Of a DNA stretch of 64,000 nucleotides, positions 51,059-64,000 are shown one piece after another. Position numbers and translations under genes: made by a program. How positions within the stretch are numbered: the stretch's first letter is position 1; every line of letters begins with the position of its first letter. Below the pieces are notes generated by a model. The model was not told the DNA's origin. It ran no database searches and worked only from the letters and a program-made list of their open reading frames with translations. Source of the stretch: Atrichornis clamosus (taxonomy: Eukaryota > Chordata > Aves > Passeriformes > Menuridae); the NCBI GenBank assembly GCA_013400975.1, contig WBMZ01009452.1, positions 1 through 64,000 on the forward strand. The letters run 5' to 3'.

Positions 51059-52724
51059 GTATGTCTGTATATAATTTTTCATGTTTATTTGTATATCAAA
51101 GGACAAGAATTTTTGCACTGGAATTATGTTAAAAAATCACTTGTATGGAATTTCACTTCAGCTGTAAACTGGAAAGTAAGATTTCTGTTCCCTTGAGTTC
51201 TGAGTTTTTTTCATGCACTATTTATTGCCTCTTTCTTTGTGAGGAGTTTGACATTAAAAGTTAATCAACTGTTCATACATCTTCACCACTGAAGTGGTCT
51301 AATTGATTGATTGTGGTTTATTTGGGGAAATAAAGAGATGCTGATGTTTGATGTGACTCTAATGAAACATTGCTGTAATTCTGTGGATCCTCTTTTGAAA
51401 AGCTGAGGGAAAAATATTCTGTGTTAGAGAACAATTGGGAGAACACCAAGATATTCCTTTTCCCCTTGTTTCTGGGCAAAGAGTTTGTCACTAATTTCTG
51501 TGCAAAATATGGTGAAAATTTATTGGAAAAAATATTGCAATCCCTTTGTCCTTCTGTAAGGACAAATCTCAGGTTCAGCTGAGTCCACTGTAGTGGTGAC
51601 ATATGTTTCTTAGACTGAGCCTGGAGGGTTTTTTTAAAGAATTCCGTGGACTAGAACTGTTACTGAATTTTGAATACCTTAGGAATGTCAAATGTTGCCT
51701 TGAAACTTCTTGAAAACTTCCCTTCTAGTGTTTTAAGTGACTCAGACAGTTTAAGTGCAGCTACTTGTAACATCTACCTCTGGGTTTTTTTAAATGCTCT
51801 ACTGAAACAAAGTGTAGGTTTTTTTCCCTACTACAGATACATTCCGCCTATTTTTAAAACTTGCAGATCAATACATCTTATATTTTCAGCATATGAAGGT
51901 TAACCCTCTATTTTTCTCCTTCACCTTACCATTCTTCAGAATGGATTCCGGTTTTCTTCATTTAGCTTCTTTCCCTTTACTGATGTTATTCGGGATTTGT
52001 GTTGTACTTTGCAATCTCTTTGGAGCAAAGTTCTGCATATATATGCAGGGCAAATAGCTTTTGTTAGATGTTACTTACTTGCTTTCTACAGAAATTCTTT
52101 AAAAATAAAGCTTCTCTTGTGTTTTTCCCTGTGCTCAGTGCTGTTAAGGCCAAAGAACAATAGTAGCAGTAGGTACCCAATTGGCCTCTCCCCCTTTCCT
52201 GTGTGTGTTCAAACATTTGTCATATCTGACAATAGTGGGAATTTCTAAGTAGCGCTTAACACTGAATTGCTTTTAATGGAAATTTTGATAATTGACTCTT
52301 CAGCTGTTGAGAAGAAGCTGTGAAGGTTCATATTCTGGTATCTCTGCAAATCAATAGCAATATTTTAGCTGATTTGAATGGGGTTGGATTTATCTTCAGT
52401 GAAACTTGCTGTTCTCTTTAGAGGGACTTAGGAGACCTGAACTACTTTACTACCTTTTATCTGGACAACTTCCAGTATTAGCAATGTTTTAAGATGGTTG
52501 AATGAGAACAGAACATAAATATTTTTTATGAACAAAGAAAATATTACCAAAAAGTGAGAGGCCTAATTTGCATCCACTACTTTTTGCATCACAATGCACA
52601 ATTTCAATGATTGAGTGCAATTACTGTGCCAAGTTTTGTCCCCCTACCCAGTACAGGAAAGACATCAATACCCCAGGACAAGTCCATTGGAGAGTCACCA
52701 AGTCAGGGGCCCTGTGAGAAGGGA

Positions 52725-52925
52725 CTGGGTGAGCTGGGCTTGTTCAGCCTGGAGAAGAGACAGCTTTGGGAACCTAAGAGCAGCGCCACTGCAGTGCCAC
52801 TGCAATGCCAGAGCCAGGCTCCTGTTGCTGTGTGCTGAGGTGCTTGAGGGACACAATGCATGTGTTGAAACAAGAAAAATGCAGAGAGGCTGTAAGGAAA
52901 AGCTTTGTACTTATAGGCAGTCAAG
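52725..52925 (+). mobile_element. CR1 LINE fragment
   Basis: GAAGGGACTGGGTGAGCTGG, followed by CTTGTTCAGCCTGGAGAAGA, matches the CR1 segment just before the 3' untranslated part. Further on, AAAATGCAGAGAGGCTG is a weaker match. The edges are uncertain. A short internal duplication (CCACTGCAGTG/CCACTGCAATG) lies at about 52786-52810. Confidence 0.7.
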
Positions 52926-55900
52926 CAGTCTACCAAGGACATTGAGTCCTTAACTACTACACAAAGATCAAAACTGAGTAGTTTGTACTTCTGGTTTTTT
53001 CCAGTGCTGTGGCTGTAAGAAAGTGTCTAGAGCAAAATACAAATAGGGCAAGTAGGTGAGACACTTTTCCACAACCAGTGCACTTTTTTTCAGCTTAGGG
53101 TCTTTCTGAGGCATAGCTTCTAACACTTTCATAGTCTTCTGTGGATTTGTTAATTCTCTGTCTGAAACTGCAAAATTTTAGCATTCTTTTGCAAAGAAAA
53201 CTACGTCTACCAGCTCTCATGCACACATCCTTTGCTGTTCTTTGTGTCATGCCCTCTAGGTCTTGTAGAAACTGTGCAACTGATCCCTTTCCTCACTTTT
53301 CAACTTTCCTGTGATCTTGTAAACTTTTACCTTATCACCCAAGATTTTTCTGGAATGAATAGCTATTTCTTATTGCCACCTTCTCAGTGATATTTTGTGA
53401 CACCCCTTTAGCAGGAAAATTTCACACTTTAATATCTAGTATTCTATTGTACCACTCTGGTATTTTAATAAGAGAAGACTGAAGTTCATGAATAATTTTC
53501 CCACCTTTCTGGTCAGTAAAATGGTTTTTCCCAAAGAAAATTAAAGCATTTTCTTCATTATAATGCTGCATATTTTTTACATTTTTAGCCTCTTGTAGAA
53601 ATTTTGCCATTTGTATTGGTTAAACAGGTACTATTGTCATGGTGTAACTAATGCTCAGTATCTTAATTCCTCCTGTAGTTAGAGCATTTCAGCATTCTTC
53701 AGAGTAAAAACATGTGGTTTGTAATGATTTCATAGGCCCAAGTTTTAAGCCAGGATGAATTTAGTTTATGTTCATTGAGCTATTGGTACTTGGAAGAATT
53801 ATCCAATCTGAGGATAGTAAATAACATGAGGAATTAAGTTTATACAGCTTTCGTTTTCTAAAGCATAAAATTGCCTTTAAAAGTACAGTATTTTCTCTCT
53901 TGTTAGAACATCTAATACCTTCTTGATAGCTTAGATGTTGTGTAAACCACGTACCGACAGCATATGCATGAGTCCCATCTGCTCCTTTACAGAGAGGATC
54001 AGCTGTTACTATAAACTGTGGACAGAGTTTATTTGTTTCATTTTTCTGAACTTGGCTTTTCAGCTTGCAGATGTTTTTGAGGACTGAAACAGTAATGCAA
54101 GCAACAGGTATGTTCAGGGATGTGTGTGGTTTGGTGCTTCACCATTTTTATCAAAAGACAAACAGCAGAAAGCTTTCGCTTTCTAAAAATTAAAGGGGCT
54201 CTTATGCTCAATATAGAAAATCTGTGATTTGAAAGAAAATTACCCTTCAAAAATCACTTATTGTTCTATAGATTGGGAAGCCATGCTGGTCCAGCCAGTT
54301 GTTTCATTGTGCCTATTTGGTTAATTATACACAAGTGAAGATATTTGGTTGACCTGAAATAAATATAGGATACATTTCAGCTAAAGATTTGTCATCCAGC
54401 AAAGAGTAAATTAAAAAAACTGAGGGGATTTTTTCTGACTCCTAAGGCGACAAAAAGTGAAAAGGCAAAAATCAATAGAGAAAACAAATTGAGAAAAATA
54501 GTAAAAGAGCATTTTCAGTATATTCAAAGAGCATTTGTGCTGTTCAGGATTAGGCATCATGAGCAAATGCATTGATTTGTAATGCCTTTACTGAGTGGGT
54601 ACATAATGTGCAGCTCCTTGGAAATTTGGGTAGTGATAGACAGGCTTAGGTACATGTGAAATGTAGGGAGGCTTAGGCACATGTCTTCCTTCTTTAACTT
54701 TGCCTTAGATAACATTAAAGAAAAAAAGAAAAGCTGTAATTTTTGCCCACTTTCTCAGTTAAACATGTGGCTGCCTCTTCATGAACACTGAACACTGTTG
54801 TGTTAACCTGTGCCTGCAGATTCAATCTCTTTCTAGAAAGCCACTCTAAAATCTAACTTAAACAGAAAAAAAGAGAAGGTTCTGCCTATTTTTAGCTGTT
54901 TTCTCAAATTCCCTGTTCACCCATTGTGCCTGTGCAACAGTTGCTGTGCCAACAAGTGATTTTTGATTTTTCTGGGAGAATGAAAAATGTGTGTTGTAGT
55001 GTTACAAAAGCTGATGCAGATTTGCCCCTTTTGTCTATCAGCCAAATACTTTAAAAAACAAAGAAAGAAATAAACAAACACAAATTTTAAAAACTGACCC
55101 AGAATGCGTGTGGTACAATGTCCTGATTTGCCTGCAGGGATGTGACTCCACTTGTAAGTGAGTCTGTCATGAATTTTGGGGAGGAGTCTGCAGTCTTTCC
55201 TTCTGATATTCTTCCAATTTGTGTAAAACAATTAAATATTCCTTCTCTGAACCAGAGAATGGGTCTTCTGCCTTGTGTCAAGATGTGCCAGATGACGGAA
55301 CATGTGGAAAAACACCCTGATTAACTGGTTAATTGGGGATTACAGCAAAGTTGGCATGAACTTCCAGATAACCTTCTTAGTGGAAATAAGCATAACAAAA
55401 ATACAGTCATGACCTTGAGACTTTGAAAACTTGGCATAAAACATTTCCATGCGTTTTCTCTGTATGAAGTGATTTATTGATATTTCTTCCTTAGAAGCAT
55501 GTTCTGTTTATGTGTAACACCTTTCTATCCAGTTTTGATAGGTGGAGAAGGCACTGCTGCAGAGAAGGGACAGGAGATGCCTGTCTTTAACTAAAGGGGA
55601 GGATGGGAGGACTGTTTTGATGAAATACCTAGCTTTGAAATAATCTTCCTTTATGACCTTCTTTCAGAAATTGAATAAGTATTGTTGCTTTCAGATCTTT
55701 GCAAATTTGGTGGCTCTGGAAACACTGTGCACTGGAGCACTGGCCTTATTTTACCATTGGGAATAAGTAGAAATAACCCCAGACCCTATTGTGGCAGTAA
55801 GACCTGCAAGAAGTGTTTGTGTAGCACAAGTATGTTGCCCACCCTTCAACCATGGTATCTGGGAGGGAGGTCAGCCATGTGTGTGCACAGGAAGGCATGT

Positions 55901-56169
55901 GGTGATGATTCTTCAACCATCGAACATTCCTCAAGAGTTTCTTGGAGTCCTTTGGAAAGAAAAAAAATTACCTTTTATTACAATGAATAGTAATACTCAT
56001 AGAAGTTCCAGAAATCTGAGGAGCGGATTTTATATCCGTTGCCTGATCGTGATAACTCAAGCCATTTTTGTGATGGGAATTTGTGTTATTTTGGTGGCAC
56101 TTCAAGTTTGAGATTGGTGATTTTGTTGAAATCTGACTTAATCTTTCACATTTTACCCATTTCTAATAA

Positions 56170-56624
56170 TGGGGTATTGTCCCTGTTGGGGCAGACATGA
56201 CATGACGAAGAGGACAGTGCAAGGTTCAGGGCAAAAAGCCGTGTTTATTCAACAAATCCGTCCTTTTTATACATTTCTATATCTTATCACTCGTGCTACA
56301 AGACGATTGGCTACCAAATTGCTACAATACATTCATTGGCCACTACATAACTACGACATTACCACCATTGGTCAATTATAGCATAAACACCCAAGCATTT
56401 CAGAAAACAACAGGTGTAGAATGTTGCTTCATATTTCTTTCCATTTGTTTAAATTTCTTAGATCTGTTAACACTACATTCTCACAGGTAAAGCTGATTAA
56501 GTCTATTTTCTCAGGGCTCTTTCTCCCGAACAGACACTGACTGAATCCATACCGAACTCCGTGAGGCCTTCAGGCCAGCTGTCGGCCGTCAGCCTGCTAG
56601 CCAGTTAGCTGAGGGAGACTATCA
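56170..56624 (-). mobile_element. solo LTR of an avian-type endogenous retrovirus
   Basis: Read on the minus strand, the element starts TGATAGTCTCCCTCAG (at 56624) and ends GGGACAATACCCCA (at 56170), so it has TG...CA ends. Its 455 bases have compact LTR layout. Three CCAAT boxes (complement ATTGG at 56367-56371, 56335-56339 and 56306-56310) are followed by a TATAAAA box at 56271-56265, an AATAAA signal at 56249-56244, and a short downstream part. Flanking TAATAA (56164-56169) and GAATAA (56625-56630) may be a 6-bp target duplication with one mismatch. No gag, pol or env sequence is next to it, so it is most likely a recombined solo LTR. Family assignment is not made. Confidence 0.7.
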
Positions 56625-59600
56625 GAATAATATCTTTAAGTATCACACGAAGGCTTCCTCATAGCTGATTATATTTTATCTAAGAAATTTGAAAGGTTAT
56701 TTTATCTTAACACTCTGCACATTCTTTTACATGTTTTCTTAGAGAATTGGTACATCATATTGTCATGCATTGTCTCTCTGTAGCGTAATGTGAAAAATGC
56801 TCATTGTGGTGTCGTGTGGTGTCATCATTTTTAGATGCCTTAGAGCTGAATGTTGGAGCACAAAGCTGCTTATGCAGCAGTTATCTTAGGCTGCAAAGAA
56901 GGTCTGCCACGAAGGTGAAGAAAATAGATTTTTATATGAAAAGCTACAGAATAACTTCATAGTGTCTAACAGAAAAGGCTGAGAATATGAATTCAGTTTC
57001 TAAGAACATGGGCAAAAGGGAAAATAGCACTGAGAAGGGAAAATAATCTGAAGGCAAGTGTTGCTGCACAAAATAGCAACAAAGAGCCAAACTTTGGTGT
57101 TAGCTAGCCATGATTAAATTTAGAATACAAATTGGGAAAAAGCTTCTAGCTTCTCAAGAAACCAAATTCTGTATCAGCTTCTCAATAGAAACAACAAACA
57201 GAGAAGTGAAACAAACATATTTTATAAATTAAATACTGCCTGAGGGTTGTATTTGGACCAGATGATTTAATATGGTCCTGAGTTCCTTTGTCTTCAAGTC
57301 TTGTGTTCTTCATTTATCTCTAAGTGAAATGGTTGATCCCCTGTGTAAAATCTTACCTTGTTTCCATCTAAGAGCCTCGGTGTCTGCAAAGATGCACACA
57401 TGGATGTGAGGGATTTTCTAGCTGGTCATTGCATAAGGCATGCACCCCCTGACTTCATTTCTACCAATAGCTGCTATTTTTAAATCAGTGGCACTAGAGT
57501 GAGAAGAAAGCAGGATTGAGTCTTACACAGTGGCTTCAGGCATTCTGACTTTACTCTTATGCCATGTGACATCTTAGAAGTAGTTATTCCTGTAAGTATT
57601 TCTGAGGACGAGCAGCATTTCCCTTCAGAACTACTACTGAGTTCAGTGGGGCATGGATAAGGCTGAATTTAGTGTGAACAAATGCGAGTCTGTGTGATTT
57701 TACTTAAATTCCTACTTTAAAAATAGGTTCCTATTTATAATGCATAAGGATGACAAAATCAGATCAGTGGTATGTTTCCAGTCACACTCTGATCACAAGA
57801 AAGGGAAATCAGTAAAATTCACACTCAGATGGAATTTGAAAAAATAATAATCTCGTGGTAGAAATATACTAATTTTTCGATTGTTGCGTTTAGCAATTTT
57901 AGCAATTGCATTTTCAGACACAGCTGAGAAACATTAATGAACCAGGCCATTCCAGAAAAAATATTTCACTTACATTTGTCTCTCTTTTGAGCGTTTTATC
58001 TTATAATGGAATTTTATAATATTTGTCATGGTTTGTGGAATGTGAGTGAAGTCTTCCATAGCACAGCTGAATATAATGGAAACATGATAATGGTATATTC
58101 AGTGTGTTAAATTGACTTTATAAAGTAAGAAAAAGAAAACTCAGAGGAAAACACTGCTGTGCCCCAAGGTGTATCAAAAATATTTTGATATTTAAAGTTT
58201 AAATCAGTCCATGCTCTTACTCTGAATGCCAGCATGCAGCTGCATTGACAGCAGAGCTGTGGCCATGAAAGGGTCACTTTGAAAGTCATGAGGTTTGCTC
58301 AATCTGAAATGCCACGAGAGAAGAAAATAAAAATCAGCTCTTGGATGTTAAACATGTACAAAAGTGTGATAGCAGATATGTAGCCATAAAAGCACTGAAA
58401 TGAAAGGCAGCATCAGTATTATTGGTTGAAATAGGCATTTACTGAAGCTTTGTGTGATGTTTTAGCTTCTCCACTTAGAGGGGGATGTAAAAACTTCTAA
58501 TGCTCAAGGCCTCCCACAGAGGCATTATGCCAGTCCACTTTGAGAAAGAATTTGAGCTTTGTTGAGTGGAAAAAAACCCCACTTTCTGTACCAGAGAAGT
58601 GTATGATGTTAAAAAGAAACAAATAAACCCATGTTGTTCTATATTTAGTTAACAAGTAGTAGTTTTGAGAGGTTAGGTTAGTTTTCAAAATTTCTTTTAT
58701 TCTATAAGCAAGAAGCCATTACAGCCTTTCCAGCAGATAAGCATCCTTTGATAGTGCCAAGTAGTTCCTGCATCAGATATGGAGAGCTTTTGTGCAGAAA
58801 TAACCTTTAGTTTACCCAGGTATTTAAGACAAAGTTTAGTTTGTTGATAGTTTTAAGACATTTGTGCACATGAGAGCAGATTTTAAACATATCCGTTAAA
58901 TACTCCAAATGTGAGCTACAATTCAGTTCAGAAAGTTGCAATAACCTGGAGACAGTACAGACCAGTCTCCACTGAAGATTTGCTGAGACCTCTGGCCCCA
59001 TCCCCTGCCCTGTTGTGACACTCCGTTGCTGTGGACTGCCATCCATCCAACACAAGAATCCTTAGCATCGGTGTTTTGGCCTCCCAGGTGCCAGCCCTCA
59101 TGGGCTGCCCCATCAGTGCCATTGCTTTAATTTCTGTGGGCTGTGAAGCACAGCCACAGGTCTGATTTACCTTTCCTTTTCTGGTTTTCTCTAACAATGG
59201 AAAAAGCTCCTGCCTACACCTGGGGGCAGGAATATTTTCACTACTTCTACCAAGTCAAGTAGTTGAGAATCTCTCTTGTGATTACCTTTGAGTGAACAAA
59301 CTGTTTTTAGACTGTTAAAATATAAAATGAGAATTGCTTTCAATCTGGCTACATCTTCATTGAATTCTTTTTTTGGTGGGGGACGGGTGGAGGATAGCAT
59401 GCCCCTTGAATATATTAAATACAGTGTTATTCAACATATATTTTGGGATTAATACCTGTTTTATGTTTTGTTTGAATTCTCTCTCTTAAAGAGGAGCATA
59501 GAGAAAATGTGTAGCTTTTAACAGTTCTGTAGCAGAAATTATTTCAATTCTTTATAATTAGTGACAGTTCTAAAGAAAAATGAACCCCTAGTATTTGAAA

Positions 59601-61877
59601 GGTAATTGTATCTGTTGAATAAAGGAATTGCTAGAGGTGACACCTGGAGTTCTCAGCAGCAGGAAAACTTATGAACTTTATCCTGCTAACAATAGATTTT
59701 ACAAATTATCTTAATTGAAGCTTTCAAAATGTGAATGCCTTGACACTTGACAGCACTCCTACCTGAACTAGCAGCTTTTCCTGAATGATCATTAATTACT
59801 TGCTGATAGCTCACAACTCCAACACTGGAAAAATTTACTGCTGGAAAAATGCACCCATGTGTTTTAGAACTTCATGTAACCATGAAAAAAAACGATTTAT
59901 TCAAAAACTGTGTAAGTGACCTAGGTACGTTATTCAGATTAATGGGGATTAGATATGGAAAGCCTAATAAAAAAAACCCTACCGTTTCTTCTGTGAATTA
60001 GTATAAAATATTTATACTTGCAAAAGTGCAAACTAATAAATATATAGATGAGTAGATGTAGAATTACTGAATGCAAGACAGTAAAAATATTTTATTTTCC
60101 TTACGCCCAGACAGAATGCACAGCAAAGAAAAGTTCTCTGTTCATCTCATCTATTTCTCACTAAGCTCCATGGCTAACATCTAAACACAAAAGTTTATTA
60201 GTTTTTCATTGCAATGAGCACTGCTCTAAGGTCTAGGCAGTGTTTCTTGATAGCCACCCTACTGTGTAGAAAGCTAAACAAACACCAGTAACAGGTTTTC
60301 AGAGGAAAACAGTCAGTCAGAAAGAGAACTGTATGAACAAGGGTATTCAGATGGCGTCAGTTTGGCCAAGCAAATGGTCAAAGCAGTTGATTTCTTTGAA
60401 TCTCCAGATGTTATCTGTCCTAGTACAGAGACTTCACTTTTTTGGGAACACTCAGTTATGGTTTTGGTGATTTCTTTCTGAGTTTCATCAGAAAGAAGGC
60501 TTCTATCTTTCATCACAGCAACACTGTTACTTCTTTGTTCAAGCTGGTACTTCTAGTCAAAGGGCATCTTCTAACTCTTTTCTCTTTCCTTTCTGTTTGG
60601 TAGCAAACAGCAGTTTGCTCCATTTGTTTTGGTTATGGGCCACATTAATGAAAATATTTTTTTTATTTTTCTACATTCATTAGTTCTACATCTGCTCTTC
60701 ATACCCTGTCTACTATCCTGTAGCAGCAGCCAAATTCATTAATTACTGGCATTTGAGGCCATGTGTTCTAAAAACTTCAAGAGTTTCCAGAAATCATGAA
60801 CAGTGAGACATGGTTTGTTACCCATCTTAAACAGGAGAAGGACAGGGAGAACGCTTTGGCCCCGGCTTCTCTGAAAATTTGGTCCACTGTTTTTTACTGT
60901 TGGGATCCTTCAGGATGAATACAGCTACACAATGACATAATTTTACACTGCTAGCATGATTAACTTTTTTGTTAAAATATTTCATGAGGAAAGCCTGACA
61001 TGCCACACTGAGTTTTAGCTTGCATATGTTCACAATGAGCAGTATTTTGTGCTAAAGGTCTGTCAGCCTGAATTTCTGACGGGGAAATCATGTCTGATGG
61101 TTTTATATTCCTCTCAGAAGATTATTGTAGAAGTAATAAGCCTAGACTAGATAGGGGTTGGGTTTTTACCTTGTTTTCAGTCCTTGTATGGTGATGTGAC
61201 TGAATGAATATTTCTCTTACCTAGATTGAACACAGCTGTGAGTTTTATTTCAGGTATTTCCACACTACTGACATCTGTGCAGTGGATGAATGTGTAAGGG
61301 ACACTTCTGTGCTTCTATTAGAGTAAAACTCTCTCATCATTGTTCTCGTCATTGAGATAATTGTTTTTAATAATGTAATATGAACAGAAGTGCCTAATCA
61401 TCATTGTTATTGAGAATAATTATAAATTTAGTTCTATCATGAAGACTCATACTCATAGCTCAGTAAAAAAAAATTTTCTTCACATTCAAATAGAAAAGAA
61501 GGTCAGGCAATAATTAGGGTTGTGATGTTATAAAATAAGTCTGAAAGTATAGCAGAAAAGTTTAAAATACTATTTACATGTAGTTATATGTTGAGTGTAT
61601 TTTTTAATTGTATTTTATTCTCTGGTAGTTATGCACAATTATAACTGTGAAACAAAACAAAATGCTGCCAAAAACCACTGTAGAAATGTTATGTTGATAT
61701 TCTGTTTTTACAAAAAAAACCCAACACAAAAAAAATCAAACAGCAATAATAACAAGAAAATAAAATCTCACCAAACACCCCAGCAGATTGAAAATGTTAC
61801 CAAAACACCAAAAAAAGATGTATTAGTTTTGTTCAGAATTTGGCAGAATGGCCTACATACTGCTGGTTTCTCTTACA

Positions 61878-61912
61878 ATAAAAAAAGAAAAAGAAAAGAA
61901 AAAAAAAAGATA
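61878..61912. repeat. A/G-rich low-complexity tract
   Basis: A stretch of A-runs separated by single G, inside a larger A-rich area (61690-61930). It explains the Lys-rich open frame across it. Confidence 0.85.
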
Positions 61913-64000
61913 AAGCTATTAAAATTTAAATATATTCCTCAGTCGTCCAGCAAACAGCTGTATTTAAAAGAGAATTGTTACATCTCATGTAAAGAAAAGT
62001 ATCTTAAAAGTACTGAAGTTATTTGGGTTCATCAGTTATATGGTAAGTATTTTGCCTTCATTGAACAAATGTTCAGAGAAAAATTATTCAGTCAGTGAAA
62101 TACTGCTCATAAAATTCTGCTTGAGAGCACTGACTTATGGAAGTAAAAATTATAGGAAAATGTGCTAATTAATATTCAAGAGGCGGAGAATTTCACTGAA
62201 GGCAAAATTATCCTGATGGTTCAGATAAGGGTATTCTTCTGTGTTTTTTTGCATGGAATATCTGCTGTAGAAATAGTTACCTAAATGGGCCTGGAAAGAA
62301 TGTTGTGTGATTTATTATATTTTATGTAACAGCATTGTTGTTGTATGTCAACAATTTTAGTGTAAATTACCTGAGAACAAAGAAATAACATTTTAATTAC
62401 TGATGTTACTGTAGAGTGTGTCAATATTTTTGTTCTGCACCACTGCTTGGTTTGCTTGTTTTATTTACCCTGAACGATATGGGTTGCTTTGCACCAACAA
62501 AGCTCAGAATACCTCCAGGACTGCCTTTCTAATGCTGTTAGAATAACAGGTTTTATATAGGTGTTAAACCAAAGACCAGTTAATCAACGCAAAAAATCTT
62601 TCACAAAATATTGCATTAAAAACTAGTCTTTTAATAATTATAGGTACTAGTTATTATAATACTGGGGTTTGCAAAGGTTTGTAATATATGTGTGTTTAAA
62701 TTTGGTCTTATGGTTTGCACATTTGGTTTGCCATAGACTGATTTAGCTTTAAATGTTCTTTACTCAAGTGGCCTTTAATCTAAGGCAGAAAAGATTTGAG
62801 TGGTACAAATTTATGTGGTTAATGAACTATACCATTTTCAACAAATGAAGTGCCTGTTTTACTTAATTATCCTGGGAGAAGAGCTGGAGACAGGGAGAAG
62901 AGTCTGTGGCATGAAGCTGTGACTCAGTACACCCCTGTCACACCTTCTGTTCCCAGTTCTCTCAGCAGGATTAGCTGGGAATGCAGCTGTCATATCTGAC
63001 TGTAATGTCATGATTTGGTGGGGTATTATTCTATCAAATACAAAGTACAAGTTAAAATAGTCTAACAGGTGACAGAACACTCTATAAAGATTGAGCTATG
63101 TATTTAGAATATTATTCTATCTGTAAACCTACAGAAAAGGAAGAAATTCAGTAACTGTGTTGCATCTTTCACTGGCATTATTCCTGAAATATATTTTCCC
63201 ATGGATTTTGGTGCAGATTTTGGGGTGTTTTGTTAATTGGTTATGTTGTGGGGGGGTTTTGTTGTTTGTTTGTGTGGTTTTTTTAATAGCTAAGGTCTGG
63301 GTAGAAACTAACAGCCTTTTGCTCGCTCACTGAGGAATATTGGGTTGTTTTTTCAGCAGTTATCTTCCAGGCCTTTTACCTCACTTCCGCTGCTGCTCTC
63401 CCACAAATGCTCTCAGGAGGGCCCTTGAACTGCAAATAGCAAAAGCTTTCATTGAGAGAGTACTCTGTCTCTCCACCCTATCAGGATATATCAGTCTTCC
63501 CTACTTGTCTTGCCTTGCAGACAAATGCCATTTTACTTGATAATGTCTAGATCTGACCAGACTTGCTTTCCCCCCAAAACAGAACACCATTCTCAAAACA
63601 CCTCCCTTTGAAGACTCCTTCTCTCAAAGCATGGAGTTGGAAAGTCCAACTTTGGACCTAATCTTGCCCTAACCAGGCTCTGGGTATTCCCAGACTCCCT
63701 CCTGTGTGGGCAGAATTTGGAGTTCTGAGTCACGCAGGAGGTCATTAGGCTGAGTGGCCATGGGTGGCCCTTCTGGTGGGGCTGGAAACCCTCTGGCTGC
63801 CGTGGGGCCACTGCCTGAACACACAGAGGTTTGTTTTGGGAGGGTGTTGAAAGACAAACTGCTAGCTCAGGGAGAGAGTTCCTTTCTCTTTACTGGTTCT
63901 TAGGCCACTAAGTTTCCATTACCTTTAGAGGTGATTTACCACTGTAATAAATCTCCCTGATTTGTATTAGGCATTATTCTTTTAATAGTCTCGTTTCATA

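Larger units (their letters stand above)
51059..64000 (+). other. SLC2A9: SLC2A9 intron 10 (5' part, runs off the window)
   Basis: Donor GTATGT at 51059; no acceptor with a matching phase-1 GLUT9 continuation is seen in the remaining 12.9 kb. It holds a CR1 fragment (about 52725-52925), a probable solo LTR on the minus strand (56170-56624), an A/G-rich tract (61878-61912) and a GC-richer area near the end (63600-63850). The open frame 61595-62098 is Lys/Asn-rich, low-complexity, and not a convincing protein. Confidence 0.8.

Noticed and set aside
55680..55760. AACACTGTGCACTGG resembles the start of exon 10 (AACACTGTGCATTGG), suggesting a duplicated exon
   Set aside because: Similarity stops after about 15 bases; the following sequence does not encode TM10 and there is no matching splice donor.
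61252..61300. TTTATTTCAG-G at about 61252 as a possible exon 11 acceptor
   Set aside because: The downstream frame does not give the conserved GLUT continuation expected after Gly-Pro-Gly.
61595..62098. 167-codon plus-strand open frame, the longest in the later half
   Set aside because: It is low-complexity Lys/Asn-rich sequence from A-rich DNA, with no domain, splice support or homolog that I recognise.

Overview
The window is vertebrate nuclear DNA and reads as the 5' three-quarters of one multi-exon gene on the + strand: SLC2A9 (GLUT9), the class II facilitative transporter for urate and hexoses. Ten coding exons can be joined in frame (1219 nt, 406 codons plus one base). Every complete intron has GT-AG ends, and the split codons fit at each junction. 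The protein stops in transmembrane segment 10 at a Gly-Pro-Gly; roughly the last 110 residues of a GLUT9 protein should lie beyond position 64000.

The organism is most probably a bird. Several CR1 LINE copies are present, one with the avian-type ATGATTCT repeat at its 3' end, together with a compact LTR of avian ERV type. There are no Alu, B1 or L1 elements, intron sizes are moderate, and the first exon lies in a CpG island. Birds are uricotelic, so a urate transporter gene is of physiological interest. The species cannot be fixed from the sequence alone.

Layout. 1-725: CpG island with exon 1 (18-95). 96-3728: intron 1. 3729-3827: exon 2. 8724-8884: exon 3. 13525-13649: exon 4. 14747-14892: exon 5. 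14893-27098: the large intron 5, with two or three CR1-related pieces. 27099-27231: exon 6. 34473-34660: exon 7. 39846-39956: exon 8. 48323-48424: exon 9. 50983-51058: exon 10. 51059-64000: intron 10, which carries a CR1 fragment and a probable solo LTR on the minus strand (56170-56624) with a TATA box, three CCAAT boxes and a polyadenylation signal.

No second protein-coding gene, RNA gene, CRISPR array or operon-like system could be supported. Most open frames in the introns look like chance. The observations most worth checking are the solo LTR promoter, three CACGTG E-boxes within 138 bp in intron 8, a G-quadruplex motif next to exon 1, and the unusual Gly/Arg-rich N-terminus encoded by exon 1.
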